NCBI GenBank assembly: GCA_019187105.1
Contig: JABAQM010000001.1
Location: 2,138,734 to 2,202,733, forward strand
Length of the DNA: 64,000 nt
Direction: 5' to 3'
Source: Fimbriimonadaceae bacterium
GTDB lineage: Bacteria; Armatimonadota; Fimbriimonadia; Fimbriimonadales; Fimbriimonadaceae
Of this stretch, positions 50,691 through 58,977 are shown in pieces. A program made the translations under genes and the position numbers. Under the pieces are notes generated by a model. That model was given only the letters and a program-made list of their open reading frames with translations. It was not told where the DNA came from and ran no database searches. Each line of letters opens with the position of its first letter. The first letter of the stretch is position 1.

Positions 50691-52055
50691 ATGGCGCTCC
50701 GACTGAAGACCACGATCGGCCTTCTGGTTCTGGCCGGGATGGCCCTTGGTGCGCTGTGGTTTGCGAAGGAGCGGCCAGTGGCGCCGCAAGGTCCCGCCGA
50801 GGTTATGCTGCTGCGCCATCGGCAGCCGACTGAACAAGAAGTAGCTGCCAACTTCACAGGAGCGCTGTTCGAGCCGCCTTATGGCTGTTATCTGGGGGCG
50901 TACATCGACCTGGACCCAGCCCTGAAACAGACATACCACGATCAAAACGACAAGTACCGCCGAATCCCCGCTGAGTTCGAGTCCAAGGTCGGTCGCAAGC
51001 ACGCCAATTACTTCTTCTATCTGGGTTACGGCCGGCCGGTGCCGATGGACTGGCTGAAGAAGCTTGCCGGTTGGGGCTACGACGTCCACATCGCTCTCGA
51101 GCCGAACGACGGCCTCGATGCGGTCAAAGACGATGCCTTCCTCAACCAATTCGGCAAGGATCTTGCCGCAAGCGGGGCGCGCGTCTTTCTCCGTTTCGCA
51201 AGCGAAATGAATGGGCCGTGGGTGAAGTACAACGGGAATCCGCCGCTCTACGTGGAAAAGTGGCGGTTGCTGACGACGGTGATTCGCCGCCATGCGAAGA
51301 ACGTTGCGATGCTATGGTGCCCTTACACGACCCCCCGATCGACGATTCTGCCTTACTACCCTGGTGACGAGTGGGTCGATTGGGTCGGCATCAATCTCTA
51401 CAACGTGACCTACTACAGCATGAAGTGGTATCAGCCGGGCTATGACGACCATCCAATCGACCTGCTGACATGGATCTACCGGCGGTATGCCGAACGAAAG
51501 CCGATCATGATCTGCGAATACGGGGCGGCCAATTATTCCGCCCTCGAGGATGCGAACGTCGTGCCGTTCGCCGTAGAGTGCATTCGCACGCTTTACTCTG
51601 CCCTGCCGGCGAAGTTCCCCCGGGTCAAGTGCATTACCTACTTCAACACCAACAACCTGCAGCTAAAGCACCGTAGGAACAACGACTATACGGTGACGAA
51701 AGGGGATGCCGTGAATGAAGCCTACCGAGAGGCAGTGGCCGATCCGTATTTCATTGCCGAACCGCACGCGCCTTCCTTCGTTCCCGATGCGCCAATGCCG
51801 GTGCAGGAACGGGAAACCTGGTCTGGCAAGGTGGAGCTCCTGCTATGGGGGCGCAGTCCTGAGCGTCGGCCCGTCATGACGGCCTATCTCGATGAGCGGC
51901 CGCTTTACCGGACGGATCGCCTCGACCGATGGGCGTTTGACGTCGATACCAGGGGTCTATCAAATGGTGAACACCAGCTGAGGGTTGAGTGCGCACGGCC
52001 AAATGGCCAACTTACTGCGGTAGCTGAATACACCGTGGTCGTGGCCAACGAATAG
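50691..52055 (+). CDS. GH26-like glycoside hydrolase (beta-mannanase type)
   Basis: 454 residues with an N-terminal membrane anchor or signal (about 5-25). The TIM-barrel shows the clan-A acid/base and nucleophile: Glu172 in FRFASEMNGPW and Glu276 in PIMICEYGA, which match GH26 (R-x-x-HExN-G-x-W and EFGA types). WVDWVGINLYN is the strand-7 region. A C-terminal beta-sandwich (about 370-454) resembles a carbohydrate- or Ig-like module. The substrate is unknown. It starts 21 nt after the RseB-like gene, possibly in the same operon. Confidence 0.8.
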   Translation: MALRLKTTIGLLVLAGMALGALWFAKERPVAPQGPAEVMLLRHRQPTEQEVAANFTGALFEPPYGCYLGAYIDLDPALKQTYHDQNDKYRRIPAEFESKVGRKHANYFFYLGYGRPVPMDWLKKLAGWGYDVHIALEPNDGLDAVKDDAFLNQFGKDLAASGARVFLRFASEMNGPWVKYNGNPPLYVEKWRLLTTVIRRHAKNVAMLWCPYTTPRSTILPYYPGDEWVDWVGINLYNVTYYSMKWYQPGYDDHPIDLLTWIYRRYAERKPIMICEYGAANYSALEDANVVPFAVECIRTLYSALPAKFPRVKCITYFNTNNLQLKHRRNNDYTVTKGDAVNEAYREAVADPYFIAEPHAPSFVPDAPMPVQERETWSGKVELLLWGRSPERRPVMTAYLDERPLYRTDRLDRWAFDVDTRGLSNGEHQLRVECARPNGQLTAVAEYTVVVANE

Positions 52056-52076
52056 ACCTGTGCCACCATCATTCAG

Positions 52077-52406
52077 ATGCCGATCTACGAGTTCCGTTGC
52101 GTTGGCTGTGGGAAGAAGGTCGCCCTTCTGGTAGGCATGACGGCGGAGCCAGATGAGGAAGTTTGTCCGCACTGCGGCTCGCGGGAGTTGACTCGGTTGG
52201 TCTCGCGTTTCATTCGGGGCCGGGACGAGGACGCCCGGGTCGATGAAATGGCGGACCGGCTCGAGGCGATGGGCGAACCGGAATCCGAAGCCGGCATGCG
52301 CGAGGTGATGCGGGAAATGGGCAAGGCGATGGACGAGGACATGTCGGACGAAATGGAAGAGATGTTCGAGGCCGATATGGAAGGCAAACTTGAAGACGAC
52401 GATTAG
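52077..52406 (+). CDS. FmdB-type zinc-ribbon protein
   Basis: 109 residues. The N terminus is the FmdB signature MPIYEFRCVGCG, with CxxC at Cys8/Cys11 and CPHCGS later. The rest is a Glu/Met-rich helical tail (EMGKAMDEDMSDEMEEMFEA). Such proteins are small putative regulators of unknown target. Confidence 0.88.
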   Translation: MPIYEFRCVGCGKKVALLVGMTAEPDEEVCPHCGSRELTRLVSRFIRGRDEDARVDEMADRLEAMGEPESEAGMREVMREMGKAMDEDMSDEMEEMFEADMEGKLEDDD

Positions 52407-52418
52407 CCGCCCGTCGTC

Positions 52419-52424
52419 CATAAT
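52419..52424 (+). promoter_or_regulatory. Candidate -10 element of tdk
   Basis: CATAAT ends 6 nt before the ATG at 52431; same hexamer as upstream of pyrR. Confidence 0.4.
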
Positions 52425-52430
52425 TCGCCC

Positions 52431-53030
52431 ATGAATTCGGGACGGGGCAGCCGCAAGAATCCCAAGCCCCAGGGCAGTCTCGTCGTCATTTGCGGCAGCA
52501 TGTTTGCCGGCAAGAGCGAGGAGTTGATTCGCCGGGCGCGTCGGGCCCTTTACGCCAAACGGAAGGTTCAGGTCTTCAAACCAGCGATCGACACCCGGTA
52601 CGACGAGACGATGGTGGTGTCTCACGAAGGTCGCGCCTTCGACGCCTTGCCGGTCCGATCTGCCGCGGAGCTGAGGTCGGCCATAGCGGTCGATACCCAG
52701 GTCGTGTGCATCGAGGAAGCTCAGTTCTTCGATCCGACGCTCACGGCCTTGTGCGTGATGCTGGCCGACGAGGGAAAAGAGGTGATTGTCGCCGGCCTCG
52801 ACCAGGATTTTCGGCGGGAGCCGTTCGGGCCGATGCCGGCTCTGCTCGCCGCTGCGGACGAGGTCGTGAAACTTCGTGCGATCTGTATGGTTTGCGGCGC
52901 GCCGGCCAGCCATACTTACCGCAGCATCGATGGAAAGCCGGCGCGCTGGGACGATCCGACCGTCCTCATTGGCGCCACGGAGTCCTACGAAGCCCGCTGC
53001 CGACGCTGCCACAAAATCCGACGGCGATAG
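52431..53030 (+). CDS. tdk: Thymidine kinase
   Basis: 199 residues; type II thymidine kinase for pyrimidine salvage. P-loop [16 protein letters not shown] (20-35), [10 protein letters not shown], the EEAQFF motif (DEAQFF in most), the zinc cysteines CMVCGAP and CRRCHK, and the C-terminal lasso with [11 protein letters not shown]. The first 15 residues are a basic extension. The stop codon abuts the stop of the convergent GYF gene. Confidence 0.96.
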   Translation: MNSGRGSRKNPKPQGSLVVICGSMFAGKSEELIRRARRALYAKRKVQVFKPAIDTRYDETMVVSHEGRAFDALPVRSAAELRSAIAVDTQVVCIEEAQFFDPTLTALCVMLADEGKEVIVAGLDQDFRREPFGPMPALLAAADEVVKLRAICMVCGAPASHTYRSIDGKPARWDDPTVLIGATESYEARCRRCHKIRRR

Positions 53031-53735
53031 CTACCGAAAGAGCTGGAACAGATCCATCACGGCGAAGATAGGTGCGATGACCAGGCACGAGAAGAAGAAG
53101 ATTCCCATTCCCCAATACATCCACACCTTCTGAACGGCGAGACACTCTTCGGGTGTCGAAAAGCGGCCGCTTTCCCAAGCCCACTGATTTCCCTTCGTGC
53201 CGCAGTAAATCATAAAGCCGAGCTGGGCGATGCTGGCGATGCAGCCGATAGCGGGGATGAGGACGACCAGTCCCAGTACCAAAGCGATCAGGGTAACCGG
53301 TTGTTTGTGATTGAGCCCCCAGATCCAGGTCAGGACGAAGGCTCCAATATTGAATCCGCCCTGCAGCGCGAAGGGAAGGAGATTGTCGTCGGGGTCATCA
53401 AAGGTGCTTGCGGTAGGGTCCAACTCAGCGAGAGTCGGCTCCCGCTTTGTTCCGTACCCCTGATACAGCGGGGCGTCCGGGTCGGCTGTTTTCGGGGCTT
53501 GGATCGGAGTTCCAATGATGCCCGGCATCTGCGGAGCATCCGGCATACCCACGATCGCGCCTGATCCGGGAAACTGCATTCCGACGACAGCCGATGCCTG
53601 CAGCTTTTGCCCGGTTTGAAAGTCCTCGAGCAGAGTTGTCGGCAGGACGCGGCCCTCTTGGGCCCACGTGTTTAAAGTTGGCACATCGGCAGGTCCGTAC
53701 TTATTGCCGTCTGCCCCAAGAACGTAGTACTCCAC
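53031..53735 (-). CDS. Membrane protein with N-terminal GYF_2 domain
   Basis: 234 residues. The first 45 residues (YYVLGADGNKYGPADVPTLN, then WAQEGRVLPTTLL) are a GYF_2 domain, a protein-protein interaction module. A Pro/Gly/Ala linker with SPxx-like repeats follows, then three membrane helices (about 128-150, 150-175 and 205-228). No catalytic motif. GTG is the likely start. Function unknown. Confidence 0.8.
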   Translation of the reverse strand: MEYYVLGADGNKYGPADVPTLNTWAQEGRVLPTTLLEDFQTGQKLQASAVVGMQFPGSGAIVGMPDAPQMPGIIGTPIQAPKTADPDAPLYQGYGTKREPTLAELDPTASTFDDPDDNLLPFALQGGFNIGAFVLTWIWGLNHKQPVTLIALVLGLVVLIPAIGCIASIAQLGFMIYCGTKGNQWAWESGRFSTPEECLAVQKVWMYWGMGIFFFSCLVIAPIFAVMDLFQLFR

Positions 53736-53762
53736 CAGCCTTGCCCCCGTTGTCGTTACTTC

Positions 53763-54644
53763 TTATTGCTCGTTTCGCTTGTTCAAAACAAATGTGAAAG
53801 ACCACGCCATCTGGGCGATCCCTGGCACCTTGAGCATGTAGTTGTCGACCTTATCCAGCACAGATAGGATTCCATCAAAAGCCCGAGTCCGCCTAAATGG
53901 TGTGGCGAAAAGGTTGAAGAGGTTCCAGTAACGGATTTCCGACACATCGAAAAAGCGGCGGGCAAACTTCACATCCGCCAGAGAGAGAATGTGCTCCTTT
54001 TCCCACTCGGTTCGCAAGCCTGGCGTGAGCTTTCGGTACGCTTTGATGAGAGGGTTGTAATCCAATGCCTCGACGGCCAGAATTTTGCCCCCGGGCTTTA
54101 GGATGCGCCGCAATTCTGGAAAGGCATAGCTTAGATCGAGGTGATGGAGCATGCCTGAACACAGGACCACATCGATTGAATTGTCAGGAAGGCCAGTGTT
54201 TTCGCAATCTCCTTGGAGAAAGTAGGTCTTGTCGTCGACGCCCAGGCGTCTGGCATTGGTCTTGGAAAGCTCAATCGAGGTGCTGCTTATATCCAGCCCA
54301 ATCGCGAGCTTGGCGACCTTGGCACACTGGCACGCCGCATGGCCCTCACCGCACGCATAGTCGAGAAAAACCTTGCCATTCGTATGTGACAGCAGCCAAT
54401 CATTAACGTAGTCGCGCTGATTTTTGGTGACGCTGTAAAACTTACGATTGGAGGAAGTGGACTCGTTTTCCTCCAGGGTGGTTGCATGCTGGAGACGCTC
54501 GCGGTCGGCGTCATGGAATCTGATCTCTTCGAGCTTGCGCTGATTAAGCCTTGAGAGCCACTCGTCGTTCGTGGTCCTGGCTGCGGCATCGAGGGCTTCG
54601 ATGAGCTGGTCGAGGCTCGGGTCCGCTGACTCGGAGAGCACCAT
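53763..54644 (-). CDS. SAM-dependent methyltransferase, class I
   Basis: 293 residues from ATG 54644 (AGGGG 6 nt upstream). Motif I KVFLDYACGEGHAACQCAKV, GLDISSTSIEL, LPDNSIDVVLCSGMLHHL and ILKPGGKILAVEALD are a textbook Methyltransf_11 core (about 95-200). The C-terminal part (about 215-290) resembles small-molecule or sugar/quinone methyltransferases. The substrate is unknown. Longer starts at 54677 and 54698 lack a ribosome site. Confidence 0.85.
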   Translation of the reverse strand: MVLSESADPSLDQLIEALDAAARTTNDEWLSRLNQRKLEEIRFHDADRERLQHATTLEENESTSSNRKFYSVTKNQRDYVNDWLLSHTNGKVFLDYACGEGHAACQCAKVAKLAIGLDISSTSIELSKTNARRLGVDDKTYFLQGDCENTGLPDNSIDVVLCSGMLHHLDLSYAFPELRRILKPGGKILAVEALDYNPLIKAYRKLTPGLRTEWEKEHILSLADVKFARRFFDVSEIRYWNLFNLFATPFRRTRAFDGILSVLDKVDNYMLKVPGIAQMAWSFTFVLNKRNEQ

Positions 54645-54894
54645 TGCGACCCCTTTGGCTTGAGTCCCGGCGTCCATCTGCGGGAGATGATAGCACACCG
54701 GGAAATCAACCTGGTGACTTCACCGGAACCCATTCGAATCCGTTAGAAAAAGTTAAGAATCAGCCTCCAGACCATGGTATGGAGACCCCGGAGAGCGTTA
54801 TAGCACTTAGGTCCATTTGGAGAACTTCTTGGCAGACGAGGTTCGTCTTTGCCAGTGGAGGGCATATCCAATCCCGTAAGACAACGACGTCGAA

Positions 54895-55245
54895 ATGGTG
54901 AACGTAGCCGAACACACAACTGCCAGGGCAGGCCGACGAGCCGCCCTCGTTAAAGTCCAGGGCCCGGTACTCGAGATCACCCCTTCTCTCGATTCCATTC
55001 TTGCCCTAGCCCAAGAGACTCGCGACAAGGTCCTTGTCATCGACCTCAGCGACCTCGAGTCGATCCATGCCGATGGACTCGCGTGGCTGGAACGAGCCTC
55101 TGCCAAAGCTGACAGCTCGGGCATCCGCCTTCGCGTGGTTGCTCCAGGCGGCAGCAAGGTGCGGCGAATCCTCGAGCTTGTCCGATTCGACCGCTTCCTG
55201 TTGCTCGTGAACGGTCTTCGGGAAGCGCTTGCCTTCGGCCGGTAG
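54895..55245 (+). CDS. STAS-domain (anti-sigma-antagonist-like) protein
   Basis: 116 residues. STAS fold: VQGPVLEITPSLDSILALA, VLVIDLSDLESIHADGLAWLE and IRLRVVAPGGSKVRRILELV. The phospho-site segment is usually DSSGL or DSTGL; here HADGL, so the regulatory Ser/Thr is lost. It may therefore act constitutively or bind another ligand. No SpoIIAB-like kinase is adjacent. About 250 bases upstream hold no gene; I saw no clear promoter. Confidence 0.8.
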   Translation: MVNVAEHTTARAGRRAALVKVQGPVLEITPSLDSILALAQETRDKVLVIDLSDLESIHADGLAWLERASAKADSSGIRLRVVAPGGSKVRRILELVRFDRFLLLVNGLREALAFGR

Positions 55246-55251
55246 CAGGCT

Positions 55252-57255
55252 CTAGCCGATTTTCTTGAGCAGCAAGTAGTCCAGGCCGAACATGTGGCGC
55301 GGGATGGCCTTTTCATTCTTGCCCTTGACGGTCACCTTCAGCTGCACCGTGCCCTTCGAAAGGGTCGCCTCTCCGAGCGAGACTTTCTTCCAGCTGAGCG
55401 AGCCAAAGAAATCGATCTCTTGCTTAAGCCCGGCGAGCTGCACTTCGTGAATTCCGTAGTCGTTCGCAAAGCAGAAATTGCCGACGATCTCATACCTTCC
55501 AGATTCGGCGACGGGCACTTCAAGTACCAAGGTGTCCCCTGGTTTGGCGTCTCGCCACCAGAGCTGCTGCGAATTCGAACAGTCCTCAAAGGAACCCTGA
55601 GCTTCGACTACACCGGCGGGTGTCCCCACGGTTTTCAGTTTCTCGCCTTCGATTGCCCCCGGAATCGGGGCTGGAGCCTCGATGATGACGGGAATGGCGA
55701 GTTCGGCTCCCGAGGACTTCGGCGTGGAGGTCTTCGGCAGGGCGTACCAATAGATCGTTCTTGCCGCGGTCACCTCGACCTCTCGCCAGTGCCACAGCTC
55801 CATGTCGAATACCAGCGATTTCCGGTAGGGCATGGAATCAAGCACGTGCCACCTGGCGATAGATGTCTGACCGCGATTGCCGGGACCATCGCACCGCGAC
55901 TGGGCGTGATAGGCTCGAATGAACGGCGTGGGGTCACACCACGCGTAACCGTAATAGTCTTCGGTGCCGGTGCCGAACGTGCTTGGGAACTTCTCGCCAT
56001 CGATGTAGAACTTCTCGTCGCCCTCGCCCCACCACGCGCTCGTCGGATTCGCGATGTGCAGCATCGATCCGACGAAGCGGCCCTCGCCGTTCGCATGCAA
56101 GAACTCCATATCCCGCATCGGGCGTGAGGAGCCCCGTTCGATTAGCCACTGGGCCTTGAAGTGGTAGTTGTCCTTGGTGAATCTCGTGTTGGCGACCGTC
56201 ATTTGCGATTGGATGGCGACATCGCGGCGGCCGTCGTTTCGAAAGGCGAACTCGGCTGTCTGACCGAACGGCATCACAAAGCGGCATTCCATCCAGCCGT
56301 CGGCGGATACGGAAAACGGCATCGAATCAAACGGATTGATGCCGGGCGCACTTGAGAAGAAGTCGCCGACGGGCACGTCGATCGATTCGTCGCCGTCGAA
56401 CTTGGCCGTAAGCCGCACCAGCCGGAGGGCATTTTCAATGGCCCTTGTCTTTGCCGCTGCATCGGCGAAGGCTTCGACCGGAGAGACCTGCAGCCGTAGG
56501 CGAACGACGGCGCCCGGGCCCCTGATCACGGGAAGAGGCTGGGTTTGCCCGCCAGGAACGTTGAGGCGAATCGAGGTTTCCCGAGCGCCCTCCGGCAAAG
56601 CCGTGGGCTTTCGACCGAGCAATACCTCGCTGGCATCCAGGAGCTCTCGGTCGGCGGCCTCCCATTCCGACCGGCTGAAGGAAACCACCCGTGTTCCCGG
56701 CACATAGGTGCGGTAGTTAACGTGGTAGTACATACCCTTGGCGGAATTGTTGTCTTGGTCGTCGACCGTAATCTTGAGGGATCGGGAATAGGGAATGGGG
56801 AAATACAGGTTGCAGCCTCTCGCCGACATGTAGGCGAAGGGGTCGGGGAAGAGGCCGGTCTTGCCAGTGAGCAGGTCCTTGGTCTCGATCTCGAAGCTCG
56901 GCTTGGCTTCGCCATCGAAGTACCAGCGCATCACGGCGGTCGGGTTCGCGCTCCAAATGCGGACGACGGCGCCAGGTCCGCGCAGATCGGCCATCACATA
57001 CTCTTTGCGACCTTCTCGCTCTTCCACGCGGATGTATTGGCCGGCGTCGGCGTTTGCGAACCATTCCGGCGTGCCCGGCTCCTTCGATGCCCGGTCATAG
57101 CTGCTGGCCTGCCGAGTATCAAAGCTCGGGAAGGAACGCTTCGACAAAGCGGCGAGATCGGTCATCTCCGGCAGCAGGGTCTTGACCCGAACAACCTGCC
57201 CGCATGCGATTACGGGGACGACACACAGAACGCTAACGACAGCCCATCTTCTCAT
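55252..57255 (-). CDS. Glycoside hydrolase family 172 (DUF2961) protein
   Basis: 667 residues with a signal peptide whose VIAC is a possible lipobox (MRRWAVVSVLCVVPVIACGQ). DUF2961 features: RGPGAVVRIWSANPTAVMRW, GDFFSSAPGINPF, MPFGQTAEFAFRNDGRRDV, and GTGTEDYYGYAW, which contains a conserved Glu. GH172 enzymes act on fructose- or arabinose-based glycans through a beta-jelly-roll trimer. GATCAGGTGAGCACG precedes ATG 57255; the earlier start at 57288 is less good. The divergent sugar ABC permease begins 42 nt away. Confidence 0.88.
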   Translation of the reverse strand: MRRWAVVSVLCVVPVIACGQVVRVKTLLPEMTDLAALSKRSFPSFDTRQASSYDRASKEPGTPEWFANADAGQYIRVEEREGRKEYVMADLRGPGAVVRIWSANPTAVMRWYFDGEAKPSFEIETKDLLTGKTGLFPDPFAYMSARGCNLYFPIPYSRSLKITVDDQDNNSAKGMYYHVNYRTYVPGTRVVSFSRSEWEAADRELLDASEVLLGRKPTALPEGARETSIRLNVPGGQTQPLPVIRGPGAVVRLRLQVSPVEAFADAAAKTRAIENALRLVRLTAKFDGDESIDVPVGDFFSSAPGINPFDSMPFSVSADGWMECRFVMPFGQTAEFAFRNDGRRDVAIQSQMTVANTRFTKDNYHFKAQWLIERGSSRPMRDMEFLHANGEGRFVGSMLHIANPTSAWWGEGDEKFYIDGEKFPSTFGTGTEDYYGYAWCDPTPFIRAYHAQSRCDGPGNRGQTSIARWHVLDSMPYRKSLVFDMELWHWREVEVTAARTIYWYALPKTSTPKSSGAELAIPVIIEAPAPIPGAIEGEKLKTVGTPAGVVEAQGSFEDCSNSQQLWWRDAKPGDTLVLEVPVAESGRYEIVGNFCFANDYGIHEVQLAGLKQEIDFFGSLSWKKVSLGEATLSKGTVQLKVTVKGKNEKAIPRHMFGLDYLLLKKIG

Positions 57256-57297
57256 CGTGCTCACCTGATCCCGCCGGAACGGGAACAATAGGACTCA

Positions 57298-58227
57298 ATG
57301 TCCGCGAAGGCGCAGACGGTCCAACATCTGCAACGTTACCAGGGCCTAGCCGGCCTTGCTCTGCTGCTGGCGGTTGCGGCATGCCTCAACGCCACGTTCT
57401 TCACGACGCAAAACCTTGCCAACATCGTTAACCAGGTCGCCATACCGGGCACGCTCGCGTTGGGGATGACCCTCGTGATTCTCTCCGGCGGCATCGATCT
57501 GAGCGTGGGATCCCACACCGCCCTGATCGCCTGCGTGGTCGCCCTGATGACGAAGGCAGGCTACGGATTGCCGGCGATCATTCTGGCTGCGGTGGGGTTG
57601 GCTGCGGGTATCGGGTTCCTGATCGGCTGGCTGATCAGTGCGACCCGGATGCAGCCCTTTGTCGTGACGCTGGCGGCAATGGTCAGCTTAAGAGGCGTGG
57701 TCTTCCTTATCACGAAGAACAACGTGTCCGGACTAGGGGACACGTTGCGCCCTCTGCAGGAATCCTGGTTGGGGGTGCCGACGCCGGCATGGTTGCTCCT
57801 GGTTCTCACCGCTGTCCTAGCGCTGGCGATGCAGAACACGCCGTGGGGCAGGAGGATCTATGCCGTCGGCGGCAACGCGGAGGCCGCGCGGACATCGGGT
57901 GTGAACGTCCATCGCATCCGCATCAGCGTTTACGCCGCCAATGGGGTGTTCGTGGGCATCACCGGCATTCTCCTGGTCGCCAGAACCCGGATTGGCGAAC
58001 CTGGTGGGGCGATGGGCTATGAGCTCGACGCCATTGCTGCAGCCGTCGTTGGCGGGGCCTCCTTACTTGGCGGCGTGGGCAACGTTCTCGGCTCCCTCGT
58101 TGGAGCCTTGTTCATCGCGAGCATGAACGTCCTGATCGTTCTGCAAGGCATCGACGACAAGATCGGCATGGGGCTGAAGGGTCCGATCATTTTGCTGGCG
58201 GTTGCCCTCCAGCGGTGGGGGCGCTAG
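57298..58227 (+). CDS. Sugar ABC transporter permease (RbsC/AraH family)
   Basis: 309 residues, about ten hydrophobic helices. Signature parts: LALGMTLVILSGGIDLSVGS, NTPWGRRIYAVGGNAEAARTSGV and ELDAIAAAVVGGASLLGG. It would import pentoses or similar sugars with the binding protein at 58978. The ATPase (RbsA-type) normally placed before the permease is missing from this cluster. The gene is divergent from the GH172 gene. Confidence 0.92.
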   Translation: MSAKAQTVQHLQRYQGLAGLALLLAVAACLNATFFTTQNLANIVNQVAIPGTLALGMTLVILSGGIDLSVGSHTALIACVVALMTKAGYGLPAIILAAVGLAAGIGFLIGWLISATRMQPFVVTLAAMVSLRGVVFLITKNNVSGLGDTLRPLQESWLGVPTPAWLLLVLTAVLALAMQNTPWGRRIYAVGGNAEAARTSGVNVHRIRISVYAANGVFVGITGILLVARTRIGEPGGAMGYELDAIAAAVVGGASLLGGVGNVLGSLVGALFIASMNVLIVLQGIDDKIGMGLKGPIILLAVALQRWGR

Positions 58228-58257
58228 CGGCTAAACTCCCGTTGGAGGCAAAACGAC

Positions 58258-58974
58258 TTGAGAGCATGCTTCATCTTCATCGCGGTTATGGCTCTGACCG
58301 CAGGGACATTCGCCCAGAATTTTAAAGGCACCAATGTCAGCACCCGAGGGACGGGAACGCTGTCGCTGAGAAACGAGAGCTATGAGCTGACCGAGGCTAC
58401 GATGTGGCTCCAGCCGAAGGGCGATGCTATCTTAACGCTGCGAGGTCGGCAGACATGGCGCTTGGTCGGCAAGTGGACGGGTGCGAGCCAGAGCCAGGTT
58501 TCGATCTTCCTCAATCAGGGTGACATTCCCCGGCTGAATGTCACCGGCTACGTGTACCTGCGTAACGGCAACGCTTCGGGATTTCAGTTCAGCGGAACTT
58601 CGGAGTACGGGCGCACCACCGCAACCTTCAAGGATGCGGTCGGCGGTGGCGGTGGTGGAGGCGGCGAACTGAAGGAGACCTTTCGCGGTCGTGGAGTTTT
58701 TACCATGCGAGGTGACCGCACCAGCCTGAATTCCTGCACCGTCGAGTTTCGGGACAACCGGTTCACGATCAGCGCCAAGAGCGACGTTGCCAACGTCAAC
58801 TTCACGGGCACCTACACCTTTAACCGCTTCGGCAACTATGAGCTCAACTTAAGCCGCCCAACCGGCTACACTGGGTCGGGCGAAGCCACCATGGGGCGGG
58901 GACGGGTCGAAAAGGTTACGCTCACGGGCCGCCGTGGCCGGGAAGTTTGGGAATTTAGCTTTGATCGGAGATAA
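58258..58974 (+). CDS. Secreted hypothetical protein, possible internal duplication
   Basis: 238 residues. TTG 58258 after GGAGG begins a signal peptide (FIFIAVMALTAGTFAQ). Two beta-rich halves of about 100 residues are joined by a linker of eight glycines (near residues 128-135); both halves contain a GTLSL/GVFTM strand, a basic turn, and a G-K/G-TYTF-like strand. I do not recognise the fold. It sits between permease and binding protein of the sugar importer with short gaps (30 and 3 nt), so it is probably co-expressed. Confidence 0.7.
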   Translation: MRACFIFIAVMALTAGTFAQNFKGTNVSTRGTGTLSLRNESYELTEATMWLQPKGDAILTLRGRQTWRLVGKWTGASQSQVSIFLNQGDIPRLNVTGYVYLRNGNASGFQFSGTSEYGRTTATFKDAVGGGGGGGGELKETFRGRGVFTMRGDRTSLNSCTVEFRDNRFTISAKSDVANVNFTGTYTFNRFGNYELNLSRPTGYTGSGEATMGRGRVEKVTLTGRRGREVWEFSFDRR

Positions 58975-58977
58975 CGC

